This document shows positions 17,559-26,314 of a stretch of DNA of 64,000 nt, piece by piece. The notes beneath the pieces are model-generated. The model was not told the DNA's origin. It did not search any database and saw only the letters and a program-made list of their open reading frames with translations. Every line of letters begins with the position of its first letter. The first letter of the stretch is position 1. Source of the DNA: Pseudarthrobacter phenanthrenivorans Sphe3 (GTDB taxonomy: Bacteria > Actinomycetota > Actinomycetes > Actinomycetales > Micrococcaceae); assembly GCF_000189535.1 (NCBI RefSeq), contig NC_015145.1:2232001-2296000 (forward strand), in the 5' to 3' direction. Position numbers and translations under genes: made by a program.

Positions 17559-19976
17559 TTAGGCCTGCTTGCCCAGCCGCTGCTCGGCCGCGGCGATGAC
17601 CGGCAGGGTTTTCAGGTACGTGTCGGGGTTCAAGGAAATGGAGTCGATGCCCTGGCTTACCAGGAATTCGGCAAGATCGGGGTGGTTGCTGGGGCCTTGA
17701 CCGCAGATGCCAATCTTGATCCCGGCGGTGTGCGCCTTGCGGATGACCTCTGCGATCATGGCGCTGACCGCGGGGTCCCGTTCGTCAAACAGGCCTGCCA
17801 GCTGTTCGGAGTCCCGGTCAACCCCCAGGACCAGCTGGGTGAGATCGTTCGAACCGATGGAGAAGCCGTCGAAGCGCTGGGCGAACTGCTCCGCAAGCAC
17901 CACGTTGGACGGTATTTCACACATCATGTAGACCTGCAGCCCGGCGTCGCCGCGCACCAGGCCGTGCTCTGCCATGGCCTCCAGGACCAGGTCGGCTTCC
18001 TGCACGGTGCGGCAGAACGGGACCATGACAATGACGTTGGAGAAGCCCACGTCCTCCCGGACGCGTTTGAGTGCTTTGCATTCCAGGGCAAAACCTTCCC
18101 GGTAATGCCCGCTGTAATAGCGCGAGGCACCACGGAAGCCAAGCATCGGGTTTTCCTCGGACTGTTCAAAGGAGGCGCCGCCCACCAGGTGGCTGTACTC
18201 GTTGCTCTTGAAATCACTCAGCCGGACAATGACAGGTTTGGGGTGGAACGGCGCCGCAATCTTGGCGATCCCGGTGGCCAGGACATCGATGAAGTACTCC
18301 TGCGGGTCCGGGTAGCCGCTGGTGAGCTTGCGGATCAGCTCGGCCTCCTCCAGGTCAGCCACTTTCTCCGGGTGCACGAGCGCCATGGGGTGGATGCGGA
18401 TGAGGTTGTTGATGATGAATTCCATCCGGGCCAGGCCTACCCCCGCTGCCGGCAGCCGCCACCACTTGAAGGCCGCGGCGGGACTGCCGATGTTGACCAT
18501 GACATCCGTCCGGGCCGCCGGAAGGGCCGCCATGTCCACTTCCTCGACGCTGAACTCCAGCAGGCCCTCATAAACACGTCCTTCCTCGCCTTCGGCGCAG
18601 GACAGGGTGATGGGGGCGCCATCGGGCAGCGTTTCGGTGGCGTTGCGGGTTCCGACGACGGCGGGCACGCCGAGTTCCCGGCTGACAATGGCTGCGTGGC
18701 TGGTGGGCCCGCCGTGGTCCGTGACGATGCCGGCCGCCCGCTTCATGACCGGAACCCAGTCCGGATCAGTCATCCGGGTCACCAGGACCGAACCGTCCAC
18801 AAACCGCTCGATGTCCTTCGCGTCCCGGATCACGCAGGCCTGCCCGTTGGCGATGGCATCCCCGATCGCCGCCCCCACAGTCAGCACCCGGCCGGGCTGG
18901 CGGAGATGGTAGGTACGGAACGTGGTGGTGCTGCGCTGGGCCATTACGGTCTCCGGCCTGGCCTGGACCATGAACAGTTCGCCCGTGATTCCGTCCTTCG
19001 CCCACTCCATATCCATGGGGCGGCCATAGTGGTCCTCCACGGCGACAGCCCAGCGCGCCAGCTGGACGACTTCAGCGTCGTCCAGCACCAGGGCTCCGCG
19101 CTCCCTTTCAGTGGTGTCCACCATTTGGGTCCTGGCATTTCCGCCAACGCTGTAGACCATCTTCCGCTCTTTGGCGCCCAGCTGCCGCTCGATGATGGGC
19201 ACGAGCCGGGAATCGGCGAGCAGCGGCTTGAACACCTGGTATTTGTCCGGATTGATGGTTCCCTGGACTACGGTTTCGCCGAGACCCCATGCAGCACTGA
19301 TGACTACCGCCTGCGGAAAGCCCGACTCGGTATCGATGGAAAACATCACGCCGGAGGCGCCAAGGTCGGAACGGACCATCCGCTGGACCCCCACCGAAAG
19401 CGCAACCTCCAGGTGGTCGTAACCCTTCATTTCCCGGTAGCTGATGGCGCGGTCCGTGAACAGTGAGGCGTAGCAGCGCCGGCAGGCTTCAAGGACGGCC
19501 CGCTCCCCGGCGACATTGAGGAAGGTCTCCTGCTGGCCAGCGAAACTGGCGTCCGGCAGGTCTTCAGCCGTGGCGCTGCTGCGGACGGCAACCGACACGT
19601 CGTCCTGGCCCGCCCGGCTGGAAAGGAGGCGGTAGTGCTCCTGGATGGCGGCCCCGATGCTGTCCGGGAACACTGCTGCCAGGAAAAGTTCCCGGATGGC
19701 GGCGCCCGTCTGGCGCAATGTTGCCCGGCCGCCCCGGTAGTCCTGGATGTGGGACCTGATAAGGGGTTCCAGGCCGTTGGCTTCAAGGAAGGAACGGTAG
19801 GCAGCAGCGGTGGTGGCGAAGCCTTCAGGAACCCTCACCCCGGCAGAGCGCAGGGACCTGCTCAATTCCCCCAGGGAGGCGTTCTTACCCCCGACAGAGG
19901 CAACATCCCCTATCCCGGTATCGTCGAACCACAAAACGAGAGCGTCGGTCAGGGAGGTCACGGAGGGTGCAGTCAT
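17559..19976 (-). CDS. ppsA: Phosphoenolpyruvate synthase
   Basis: Makes PEP from pyruvate and ATP (AMP and phosphate released); a gluconeogenic step in the cytoplasm. Length 805 aa matches the family. Order: N-terminal ATP-grasp domain (GGKNASLGEL near 30; RSSATAEDLPDASFAGQ), the swivelling phosphohistidine domain with GGPTSHAAI (His near 427), and the C-terminal PEP-binding barrel with GSNDLTQLVLGVDRD and GICGQGPS (Cys near 758). The ATG at 19976 lacks a proper ribosome site, but a -10 hexamer ends 6 nt before it, so a leaderless transcript is expected. The HAD-GH65 gene follows. Confidence 0.93.
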   Translation of the reverse strand: MTAPSVTSLTDALVLWFDDTGIGDVASVGGKNASLGELSRSLRSAGVRVPEGFATTAAAYRSFLEANGLEPLIRSHIQDYRGGRATLRQTGAAIRELFLAAVFPDSIGAAIQEHYRLLSSRAGQDDVSVAVRSSATAEDLPDASFAGQQETFLNVAGERAVLEACRRCYASLFTDRAISYREMKGYDHLEVALSVGVQRMVRSDLGASGVMFSIDTESGFPQAVVISAAWGLGETVVQGTINPDKYQVFKPLLADSRLVPIIERQLGAKERKMVYSVGGNARTQMVDTTERERGALVLDDAEVVQLARWAVAVEDHYGRPMDMEWAKDGITGELFMVQARPETVMAQRSTTTFRTYHLRQPGRVLTVGAAIGDAIANGQACVIRDAKDIERFVDGSVLVTRMTDPDWVPVMKRAAGIVTDHGGPTSHAAIVSRELGVPAVVGTRNATETLPDGAPITLSCAEGEEGRVYEGLLEFSVEEVDMAALPAARTDVMVNIGSPAAAFKWWRLPAAGVGLARMEFIINNLIRIHPMALVHPEKVADLEEAELIRKLTSGYPDPQEYFIDVLATGIAKIAAPFHPKPVIVRLSDFKSNEYSHLVGGASFEQSEENPMLGFRGASRYYSGHYREGFALECKALKRVREDVGFSNVIVMVPFCRTVQEADLVLEAMAEHGLVRGDAGLQVYMMCEIPSNVVLAEQFAQRFDGFSIGSNDLTQLVLGVDRDSEQLAGLFDERDPAVSAMIAEVIRKAHTAGIKIGICGQGPSNHPDLAEFLVSQGIDSISLNPDTYLKTLPVIAAAEQRLGKQA

Positions 19977-19982
19977 GCCTTG

Positions 19983-20025
19983 ATTGTGGGACGTGCAGGA
20001 AGGGCCGTGCAGAGTCTTTGGTCCC
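19983..20025 (-). promoter_or_regulatory. DosR-like box and -10, leaderless promoter of ppsA
   Basis: Minus-strand box GGGACCAAAGACTC (20012-20025; 11 of 14). CACAAT (19983-19988) follows after 23 bp, and the ATG comes 6 nt later. Confidence 0.65.
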
Positions 20026-20058
20026 GCGGGCCCGCCCTGCCCTTGCCGGCACTCCCGG

Positions 20059-22614
20059 CTACGTCCCGCTCCACCGCCTTTTGGCGGCCTTGTAGGCCCA
20101 GTCCGCTGCCAGCACGGCCGGTACCGCCAGGGCAGCCAGGAGCAGTCCGGCCGGCGGGGGTGGCGCCTGGCCCAGCAGCCTGGAGACCTGGGGAACATAC
20201 AGGCAGGCGGCCAGAACAACCAGTTCAGCCAGGACAGCCCACACCAGGAGGCGGTTGGTGCCCCAGCCCAGCTTCCACGGGGCAACGCTGGCGCTCCGGC
20301 AGGCGAAGGCATTGGCCAGCTGGCCCAGCACCACGGCCGTGAAGGCAGCGCCGGACGCGGCCATGAGCAGCTCAGGCCCCGGGAGTTCGCCGCGGGTCCA
20401 GCCGCCGCCGAAGAGGACCGCGGAGAATGCCGCCATTTCAATGGCCGCCTCCACAGGGCCCAGCACGCAAAAAACCCGCACCATGAGCTGCCGGTCCATC
20501 AGGTGCCGCCGTTCCGGCGGGCGTGCCAGCACCCGTTTGCCGGGTGGTTCGGCTCCCAGCGCCAGGGCCGGCAGCAGGTCGGTGCCGATGTCCAGGGCGA
20601 GGATCTGCAGGACGCCGAGGGCAAGCGGGAACTGCCCGCCCGAAAGCGCCCACACAACGAAAGGCGTCAGCTCCGCCACATTGTCTGTGAGGTGGTACGT
20701 CAGGAACCGGCGGATATTCGAGTACGTGGCCCTGCCCTGCTCGATGGCAGCCACAATCGTGCCGAAATGGTCGTCCAGGAGGACAAGGTCCGCGGCTTCG
20801 CGTGCCACATCCGTGCCGCTGAGCCCCATTGCCACCCCTATGTCCGCCTCCTGGAGGGCCGGGCCGTCGTTCACGCCGTCGCCGGTCATGGCCACCACGT
20901 GCCCCCTGGACTGCAGCGCTTTGGCGACCCGAAGCTTCTGCTCCGGCGAGACGCGGCTGACCACCACCCCGTCCCGGTCAAGGAGCGCTCCGAGCATCTG
21001 CTCGTCGTCAGGCAGATCGGAGCCTTCCACAACGCGTTCGGGCATCCCCATCAAGCCATTTTCCCGGGCAATCGCGGCTGCAGTGGCCGGGTGGTCGCCC
21101 GTGATCATGGCAAGTTTGAGCCCGGCCTGCCGCGCTGTCCGGATCACGTCGGCAACGTCCGGCCGGGGCGGATCGTGGAGGCCGATCAGGCCCAGCAGCT
21201 CCAAGCCCTGTTCCAGGTCCTCGGCGGGGCATGCGTCCCACGTGCCAGGGGGTCCATCCAGCCGCCTCCGCGCGGCGGCAATCACCCGCAATCCGCGGGA
21301 GGCCATCACCTGCACCTGCTCCTTGAACTGTGCGGGGACGTCCCCGCACAGGGGAAGGACGGCTTCGGGGGCGCCCTTGCAGAAGAGGTCCGGCCCCACA
21401 ACCGCCGATTCCCGGCGTCGTACCGGATCAAAGGCGAGGCGCCGCGAGGGTGCCTTTCCGGTGCCCGCCGTTCCCGTCAGCCGCCGGGCCAGGACGTCGA
21501 TGGCGGCTTCCATCGGATCCCCCGCGGCCCGCCATTCCCCGTTGTGCAGTTCGGCCCGGCCCTGCGAGGCGGCGAGCGCCGCGAAGGCCGTCTCCGCGGC
21601 TTTTCCTTTTCCCTCCCCCTGCACGGTGCCTTCCGGGCAGTACCCCTCGCCTTCTATGCGGACGGATCCTTCGCCGGTGAAAACCTCGACGGCGTTCATC
21701 CTGTTCTGCGTCAGGGTTCCCGTCTTGTCCGTACAGATAAACGTCGTGGAGCCAAGGGTTTCCACGGCCTCCAGGTTCCGGACCAGCGCATTGCGGGAAG
21801 CCATGCGCTGGGCGCCCATGGCCAGTGAGAGCGTGACGGTGGGCAGCAGGCCTTCCGGGACGAGGGCCACGGCCACGCCGATGGCGAAAAGGAACGAATC
21901 GCGCCATTGGATGCCCACCAGCAGCGACACCAGGAAGAACAGGGCGGCAATGGCCAGCGCCACGGACGCTACCAGCCGGACGATCCTGCGCAGTTCCAGG
22001 GACAGCGGGGTGGGCGGGGAAACCGCTCCGCTGGTGAGTGCGGCGATCCCGGCCAGGCGTGTCATTGCGCCCGTGGCGCTGACGGACGCCTCGGCGTCGC
22101 CGTTGACCATGAAGGTTCCGCCCCAGGCGGGGTCTCCGGCTGCCTTGGGTACTGGAACGCTTTCGCCGGTCAGCATCGATTCGTCCACGGCACAGGCTCC
22201 AGCAGTTGCCAGTACCACGTCCGCAGGGATCCGGTCTCCGGCGGTCAGGAGTACCAGGTCGCCCGGGACCAGCTCGCTGGCATGCATGGTGCGGACGCGC
22301 CCGTCCCGCCGGACCCGGACGTCAGCGGGCAGCAGCCCGCGCAGTTTCGCGGCCGCGTGCTGGGCCCTTTCCTGCTGGATGTGCGCGAACACGCCGTTGA
22401 CAAGAACGACGACGATAATCGCCACCCCCAGTTGCGGCATGTCCGCGAGGAAGGCCAGTCCTGCGGCGCACCAGAGCATCAGTGCGAAGAAGTGGGTCAG
22501 CTCCCCCCACAGTTTCCGCCACTGCGGTACCGGTTTCTCCGCCGGAAGGAGGTTGGGTCCTGCCTGCTCCAGAAGCTCCGCAGCCTGTTGCGAGGTCAGG
22601 CCCGCCGCTGTCAT
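20059..22614 (-). CDS. P2-type cation-transporting ATPase, second copy
   Basis: Cation pump of 851 aa. Seen: N-terminal cation-ATPase domain (LTSQQAAELLEQ), LTGESVPVPK, PEGLLPTVT, DKTGTLTQNR (Asp near 296), ITGD, TGDGVNDGPALQEADIG, and a C-terminal domain whose helix contains LALDIGTDLLPALALG. The ATG at 22614 overlaps the stop of the preceding USP gene as TGATG, so translation is coupled. The transported ion is unknown; the C-terminal LALDIGTDLLPA sequence is found in a subgroup of P2 ATPases. It is transcribed from the DosR-like promoter in front of the USP gene. Confidence 0.88.
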   Translation of the reverse strand: MTAAGLTSQQAAELLEQAGPNLLPAEKPVPQWRKLWGELTHFFALMLWCAAGLAFLADMPQLGVAIIVVVLVNGVFAHIQQERAQHAAAKLRGLLPADVRVRRDGRVRTMHASELVPGDLVLLTAGDRIPADVVLATAGACAVDESMLTGESVPVPKAAGDPAWGGTFMVNGDAEASVSATGAMTRLAGIAALTSGAVSPPTPLSLELRRIVRLVASVALAIAALFFLVSLLVGIQWRDSFLFAIGVAVALVPEGLLPTVTLSLAMGAQRMASRNALVRNLEAVETLGSTTFICTDKTGTLTQNRMNAVEVFTGEGSVRIEGEGYCPEGTVQGEGKGKAAETAFAALAASQGRAELHNGEWRAAGDPMEAAIDVLARRLTGTAGTGKAPSRRLAFDPVRRRESAVVGPDLFCKGAPEAVLPLCGDVPAQFKEQVQVMASRGLRVIAAARRRLDGPPGTWDACPAEDLEQGLELLGLIGLHDPPRPDVADVIRTARQAGLKLAMITGDHPATAAAIARENGLMGMPERVVEGSDLPDDEQMLGALLDRDGVVVSRVSPEQKLRVAKALQSRGHVVAMTGDGVNDGPALQEADIGVAMGLSGTDVAREAADLVLLDDHFGTIVAAIEQGRATYSNIRRFLTYHLTDNVAELTPFVVWALSGGQFPLALGVLQILALDIGTDLLPALALGAEPPGKRVLARPPERRHLMDRQLMVRVFCVLGPVEAAIEMAAFSAVLFGGGWTRGELPGPELLMAASGAAFTAVVLGQLANAFACRSASVAPWKLGWGTNRLLVWAVLAELVVLAACLYVPQVSRLLGQAPPPPAGLLLAALAVPAVLAADWAYKAAKRRWSGT

Positions 22615-23075
22615 CACACGTTGTCCGCCTCCTGGCCCACCAGGACCACGGGGCATACGGAATGCGCGGCGCAGGCTTTGCTGACTGAGCCCATGGAGGT
22701 GCCAAGGAATCCCCCCTCACCGTGGCGTCCCACCACCAGCAGCTGCGCCCGGCGGCTCTCCTCCACCAGGACTTTGCCGGGCGGGCCGAACTTGACCGTG
22801 ACGTCGATGTTCGCGGGACGCGCGTCGGAGAAGGCACGGCCCAGGGCGTCCTCCACCAGGCGGGCAGCCGTGTCCTCCAGCCTCGCCGTCAAGGGGTGCT
22901 CGCCGCTTTCGAGGTGCGCCACCACCAAGTAATCGGGCATGCCGATACACGTAATCACTTCCAGCCGGGCATCGAGGCGCGCGGCCAGCATCCCTGCGTA
23001 GCGGAGGGCCGCCGAGGAGAATTCCGAGCCGTCCACTCCCGCAATCACGGGCTTGGACACTATGTCTGCATTCAT
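22614..23075 (-). CDS. Universal stress protein, single UspA domain
   Basis: Encodes 153 aa with one UspA domain: VIAGVDGSEFSS at the start and GRHGEGGFLGTSMGS near the end, a full G-2x-G-9x-G-S ATP-binding motif, then CPVVLVG. The start is set at the ATG 23075 because a -10-like hexamer ends 7 nt upstream, giving a leaderless transcript; an in-frame ATG at 23087 would lie inside that promoter. The stop overlaps the ATPase start by one base (TGATG), so the two proteins should be made together. This tight link suggests that the USP regulates or serves the pump, which is inference. Confidence 0.9.
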   Translation of the reverse strand: MNADIVSKPVIAGVDGSEFSSAALRYAGMLAARLDARLEVITCIGMPDYLVVAHLESGEHPLTARLEDTAARLVEDALGRAFSDARPANIDVTVKFGPPGKVLVEESRRAQLLVVGRHGEGGFLGTSMGSVSKACAAHSVCPVVLVGQEADNV

Positions 23076-23082
23076 ACCCACT

Positions 23083-23125
23083 ACCATCCCCAGAGCCGGA
23101 GGCGGGGGGAAGGGCCAAAAGTCAT
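23083..23125 (-). promoter_or_regulatory. DosR-like box and -10, leaderless promoter of USP-ATPase operon
   Basis: Minus-strand box ATGACTTTTGGCCC (23112-23125; 10 of 14). GATGGT (23083-23088) follows after 23 bp and the ATG comes 7 nt later. The box overlaps the stop codon of the upstream metal ATPase gene. Confidence 0.6.
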
Positions 23126-25152
23126 GCAGGGCGCCGGGCCTTCCCGGCATCCGTGATGCCAGCACGCGGTATGTCAACAGCGGTCACATCAGCACGGGGT
23201 ATGTCAGCACCGCGCAGCGCCCTGAGTCCGTTCAGGATCGTGGCAAGGTCTACGAGCTCCTGCAGGAGCGCACCCGTGACCGCCGGAATGTACCCCGTCA
23301 TGGCCACCGCCATGAGTCCTACGCTCAGTCCGATTCCGGTCCAGATGCTCACCAGCGCCACCGCTACGGTGCGTTTGCCGATGCCCACGGCCACTGCCAC
23401 CTTGGACAGGTCATCGAGCATCACCACAACGTCCGCCGACTCACTCGCTGCGGTGGCACCCTTGGCCCCCATCGCGATGCCGACATCTGCGGCCGCAAGC
23501 ACCGGGGCATCATTGACGCCGTCGCCCACCATCAACACCGGGCGTTCCAGCACGGCCGCCACGGCGTTGACCTTGTCCTCGGGAAGGCAGTCCGCCTGGA
23601 CGTTGCGAATCCCGGCTTCCCGGGCGATGTGGGCGGCGGTTCCGGCGGCATCACCTGTCAGCAGCAGGGTGTGCCGGACACCGAGGCTGTGCAGCCTGGC
23701 GAGCGTCTCCCCGGCGTCGGCCCGCAGCGGGTCCTTCATGATGAGGGCACCGGCGTAGACCCCGTTGACGGCAACATAGACGGCAAGCTGGCCGCTTTGC
23801 AGTTCCGCTTCCCGGAAATCTGTGGCCGAGGCGCCGACCAGGCGCGCCTTGCCAACAACCACTCGCTCACCGCCGCAGACCGCTTCCACCCCATGGGTGG
23901 CATGCTCTGCAGCCTCCGCAACCGGCAACAGCTCAAGGTTCCGGGCAGCCGCAGCCTCGATCACCGAGGCCGCCAGGACGTGCGACGAGTACTGCTCGGC
24001 GGAGGCAGCGAGCTGCAGGATCCGGTCAGCGCTGACGGTCCCACCGTTGCCGGCTCCCTGCTCCTGTGCCGTGAGGACGCTCTGGAGGACGGGCCGCCCT
24101 GAGGTCAGGGTTCCGGTTTTGTCAAAAACCGCCGTCCTGGCCTTGGCCAGTTGCTCCAGCGTCCTGGTGTTCTTGATGATGATGCCCTTATGGGCCGCCT
24201 GGCTGGTGCCGGCAAGGAACGCAACCGGCGCGGCGATCAGGAGCGGGCAGGGGGTTGCCACCACAAGGACCTGGGCGAACCTCACGGGATCTCCGGACAG
24301 GAACCAGGCCGTGCCCGCCATGGCGATCGCGAGCGCGGTGAAGGGAACGGCATAGCGGTCTGCGAGGCGGACCACCGGTGCGCGGCTGTTGGAGGCTTCT
24401 TCCACCAGGGCAATGATCCGGCTGTACTGCGAATCGGCAGCGGTGGCGGTGGCGCGCATCCTGATGGCTGACTCGCCGTTCACGGACCCGCTCAGCAGCT
24501 GCTCGCCCCGGACCCGCTCCACGGGGAGGCTCTCGCCGGTCAGCGATGATTCATCAAGGCTTGCCGAATCTGACAGGAGCTCCCCGTCCACGGGCACCAG
24601 CTCCGAGGGGCGCACCACCAGGACATCACCGGTTGCCACCTCTCCCACTGGAATCTCGTCCAGGGATCCGGCGGCTTCCCGGTGGGCGAACCGGGGTGCC
24701 CTGTCCAGCAGCGAACGCAGCTCCCGTGCTGCGCGTCCCTGCGCAAAGCTTTCCAGTGCCTCCCCTCCGGACAGCATGAGGATCACCACCAGGGCCGCGA
24801 GGTACTCCCCCACCCACACCGTGCTGGCAATGGCCATCAGCGCCAGCACGTCGATGCCCCAGCGGCCCTCGCGCAGGCTCCGGAACATGGCGACGGCGCG
24901 GCCGGCGGCAACGATGGCAGCATAGGCGGAGGCCCCCAGCCGCACGGGTTCTTCCAGGCCGAACTGCAGCAGCAGGCCAGTGAGGACAAGCACCAGGCAT
25001 GTCAGCGCCACCAGCGGATACAGCCGGACAAACTTGACGGCCCTGCCCGGGAACGTTTGGGCGGAGGTGTCCGGACCGGTGTCAGGGCCCCGGATGTCAG
25101 TGCCCGCGGCGGCCGGGCGTTCCTCAGGCAAAGCCCGCCCGCGCGGGATCAT
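23122..25152 (-). CDS. P1B-type (heavy-metal) translocating ATPase with CPL motif
   Basis: Membrane metal pump of 676 aa, close in length to P1B pumps without metal-binding domains. There is no N-terminal HMA domain. Seen: LTGESLPV, the transmembrane motif ATPCPLLIA (Cys near 301), DKTGTLTSG (Asp near 344), SSHVLA where many family members have the SEHP loop, LTGDAAGTA and GDGVNDAPVLAAADVG. CPL instead of CPC or SPC leaves the metal open. The C-terminal tail repeats IPRADV/IPRAGI, an unusual low-complexity end. The start at 25152 overlaps the PPOX gene by 29 bp, so the two are one transcript. Confidence 0.88.
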   Translation of the reverse strand: MIPRGRALPEERPAAAGTDIRGPDTGPDTSAQTFPGRAVKFVRLYPLVALTCLVLVLTGLLLQFGLEEPVRLGASAYAAIVAAGRAVAMFRSLREGRWGIDVLALMAIASTVWVGEYLAALVVILMLSGGEALESFAQGRAARELRSLLDRAPRFAHREAAGSLDEIPVGEVATGDVLVVRPSELVPVDGELLSDSASLDESSLTGESLPVERVRGEQLLSGSVNGESAIRMRATATAADSQYSRIIALVEEASNSRAPVVRLADRYAVPFTALAIAMAGTAWFLSGDPVRFAQVLVVATPCPLLIAAPVAFLAGTSQAAHKGIIIKNTRTLEQLAKARTAVFDKTGTLTSGRPVLQSVLTAQEQGAGNGGTVSADRILQLAASAEQYSSHVLAASVIEAAAARNLELLPVAEAAEHATHGVEAVCGGERVVVGKARLVGASATDFREAELQSGQLAVYVAVNGVYAGALIMKDPLRADAGETLARLHSLGVRHTLLLTGDAAGTAAHIAREAGIRNVQADCLPEDKVNAVAAVLERPVLMVGDGVNDAPVLAAADVGIAMGAKGATAASESADVVVMLDDLSKVAVAVGIGKRTVAVALVSIWTGIGLSVGLMAVAMTGYIPAVTGALLQELVDLATILNGLRALRGADIPRADVTAVDIPRAGITDAGKARRPA

Positions 25153-25606
25153 CGATGTGGTTCCACCAGGTGAGCGGCGGGGTGACCTTGAAGCGGCGGC
25201 CGCTGACCGCCGTCGGGATGATCCGCACGAAGTGGTCCTTGTGCCCGGACTGCCAGGGGAAAAGCGTCAGGCCAACACCTTTCAGCAACTCCGGGGAAGG
25301 CTCCAGGGCGACGGCGTGGCCCTTCACCTCCACGCTCCAGGCCGTCCGCTTTTCCTGGTCTGTGCCGTCCACTTCAAATGCCACGGCGGCGGGCCCGGCC
25401 GCCGCGTGGAGCTTGGTACCTTCCCCGCTGCGGAAGACCACGGAACCATGGTCCACTTTGTAGTTCACGGGAAAGATCTCCGGATGGCCATCCACCAGGA
25501 CGGCAAGGTGGCCTGCTGGAACCCCGCGCAGGAGATCCCAGCACTCATCGGAATCCAAGACTTCCACAGCGGGTGAAGCGTTTCGCCCAGGCGACTCGTT
25601 GTGCAT
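25124..25606 (-). CDS. PPOX-fold protein 2
   Basis: Split-barrel protein of 160 aa, homologous to the PPOX proteins at 8754-9215 and 26315-26785. Shared blocks: VLDSDECWDLL, FPVNYKVD, RSGEGTKL, WSVEVKGHAV, LFPWQSGHKDHFVRIIP and SGRRF. Cofactor (FMN, F420 or heme) and reaction are unknown. The ATG at 25606 is 7 nt after a -10 hexamer, and no ribosome site is present, so it should be leaderless. It is the first gene of a two-gene unit with the P1B ATPase. Confidence 0.8.
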   Translation of the reverse strand: MHNESPGRNASPAVEVLDSDECWDLLRGVPAGHLAVLVDGHPEIFPVNYKVDHGSVVFRSGEGTKLHAAAGPAAVAFEVDGTDQEKRTAWSVEVKGHAVALEPSPELLKGVGLTLFPWQSGHKDHFVRIIPTAVSGRRFKVTPPLTWWNHIDDPARAGFA

Positions 25607-25613
25607 ACAGCTG

Positions 25614-25657
25614 AACGTAGTGCCCCCGGCACCGTCAGTGCTAGGGCATTTAGGCCC
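25614..25657 (-). promoter_or_regulatory. DosR-like box and -10, leaderless promoter of PPOX 2
   Basis: Minus-strand box GGGCCTAAATGCCC (25644-25657; 11 of 14). TACGTT (25614-25619) follows after 24 bp and the ATG comes 7 nt later. Confidence 0.65.
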
Positions 25658-25685
25658 GGGAACCGGTGGCTTTGGCGGGCCGGCC

Positions 25686-25728
25686 ATGACTTTCGGCCCT
25701 GCACCGGGGACTTTGCTGCCCGCAGGAT
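25686..25728 (+). promoter_or_regulatory. DosR-like box and -10 of flavodoxin gene 1
   Basis: Box ATGACTTTCGGCCC (25686-25699; 10 of 14). CAGGAT (25723-25728) follows after 23 bp. It lies 28 bp from the divergent PPOX 2 box. Predicted start is near 25735. Confidence 0.6.
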
Positions 25729-25780
25729 GGAAGCACACAATTTCCAGCACGTGCGCTGCCCGCGAAAGGCGACAGGAAAA

Positions 25781-26245
25781 ATGAAAACCCACATTGTCTA
25801 CGACTCCGCCTATGGCAACACCAGGACCATTGCCGAGGCGCTTGCGTCACGTCTGGGGAACAACGCAGCCGCCGTTCCCGTAGACCGTTTCGACGCCCGG
25901 GCCGTTCGGGCCGGAGATCTCCTGGTGGTGGGAAGCCCCATCAATGGATGGCGCCCCACAGCAAAAATCGCGCAGGCGCTCGCGGACCTGGCGGAGCATG
26001 GACTGGCGGGGGTTAAGACAGCAGCGTTTGATACCCGGCTCAAGCTGTTCATCCACGGTGACGCGGCCAAAAAGATCAGCCGCGCCTTGAAGGACGCCGG
26101 GGCCAGCATCGTCTCCGGCCCCATGGCCTTCTATGTCAAGGGCAGCGAGGGACCCCTGCTGCAGGGCGAGGAAGAACGCGCCGCATCCTGGGCCGGAACC
26201 CTGCTTGCATCCCTGAAGGACCAGGCCAGTCACGGCAACGCCTAA
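25781..26245 (+). CDS. Flavodoxin-like protein 1
   Basis: FMN-binding electron carrier of 154 aa. The phosphate-binding loop DSAYGNTRTIA at the N-terminus is a good flavodoxin signature (T/S-x-T/S-G-x-T variant), followed by DLLVVGSPINGWRPT in the isoalloxazine region. The ATG at 25781 has ACAGGAAAA upstream. It is divergent from the PPOX 2-P1B ATPase operon, with separate boxes for each direction. Possible role: low-potential electron transfer when oxygen is limiting; partner proteins are not evident. Confidence 0.8.
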   Translation: MKTHIVYDSAYGNTRTIAEALASRLGNNAAAVPVDRFDARAVRAGDLLVVGSPINGWRPTAKIAQALADLAEHGLAGVKTAAFDTRLKLFIHGDAAKKISRALKDAGASIVSGPMAFYVKGSEGPLLQGEEERAASWAGTLLASLKDQASHGNA

Positions 26246-26265
26246 AGGCGCCAGGAAAGGGGTCA

Positions 26266-26308
26266 AGGTCTTTGGGCCCTGTTGGACGTCCGGCCCGCAC
26301 CATAGGAT
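26266..26308 (+). promoter_or_regulatory. DosR-like box and -10, leaderless promoter of PPOX 3
   Basis: Box AGGTCTTTGGGCCC (26266-26279; 10 of 14). TAGGAT (26303-26308) follows after 23 bp and the ATG at 26315 comes 6 nt later: the same geometry as PPOX 1. Confidence 0.65.
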
Positions 26309-26314
26309 CTGGGC

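Noticed and set aside
17508..19466. 652-aa open frame on the plus strand
   Set aside because: Antisense to ppsA, which is clearly coding.
20255..22684. 809-aa open frame on the plus strand
   Set aside because: It lies antisense to the P2-type ATPase, which has all family motifs. The plus-strand product is Ser/Arg/Pro-rich and matches no domain; long antisense frames are common in high-GC coding DNA.
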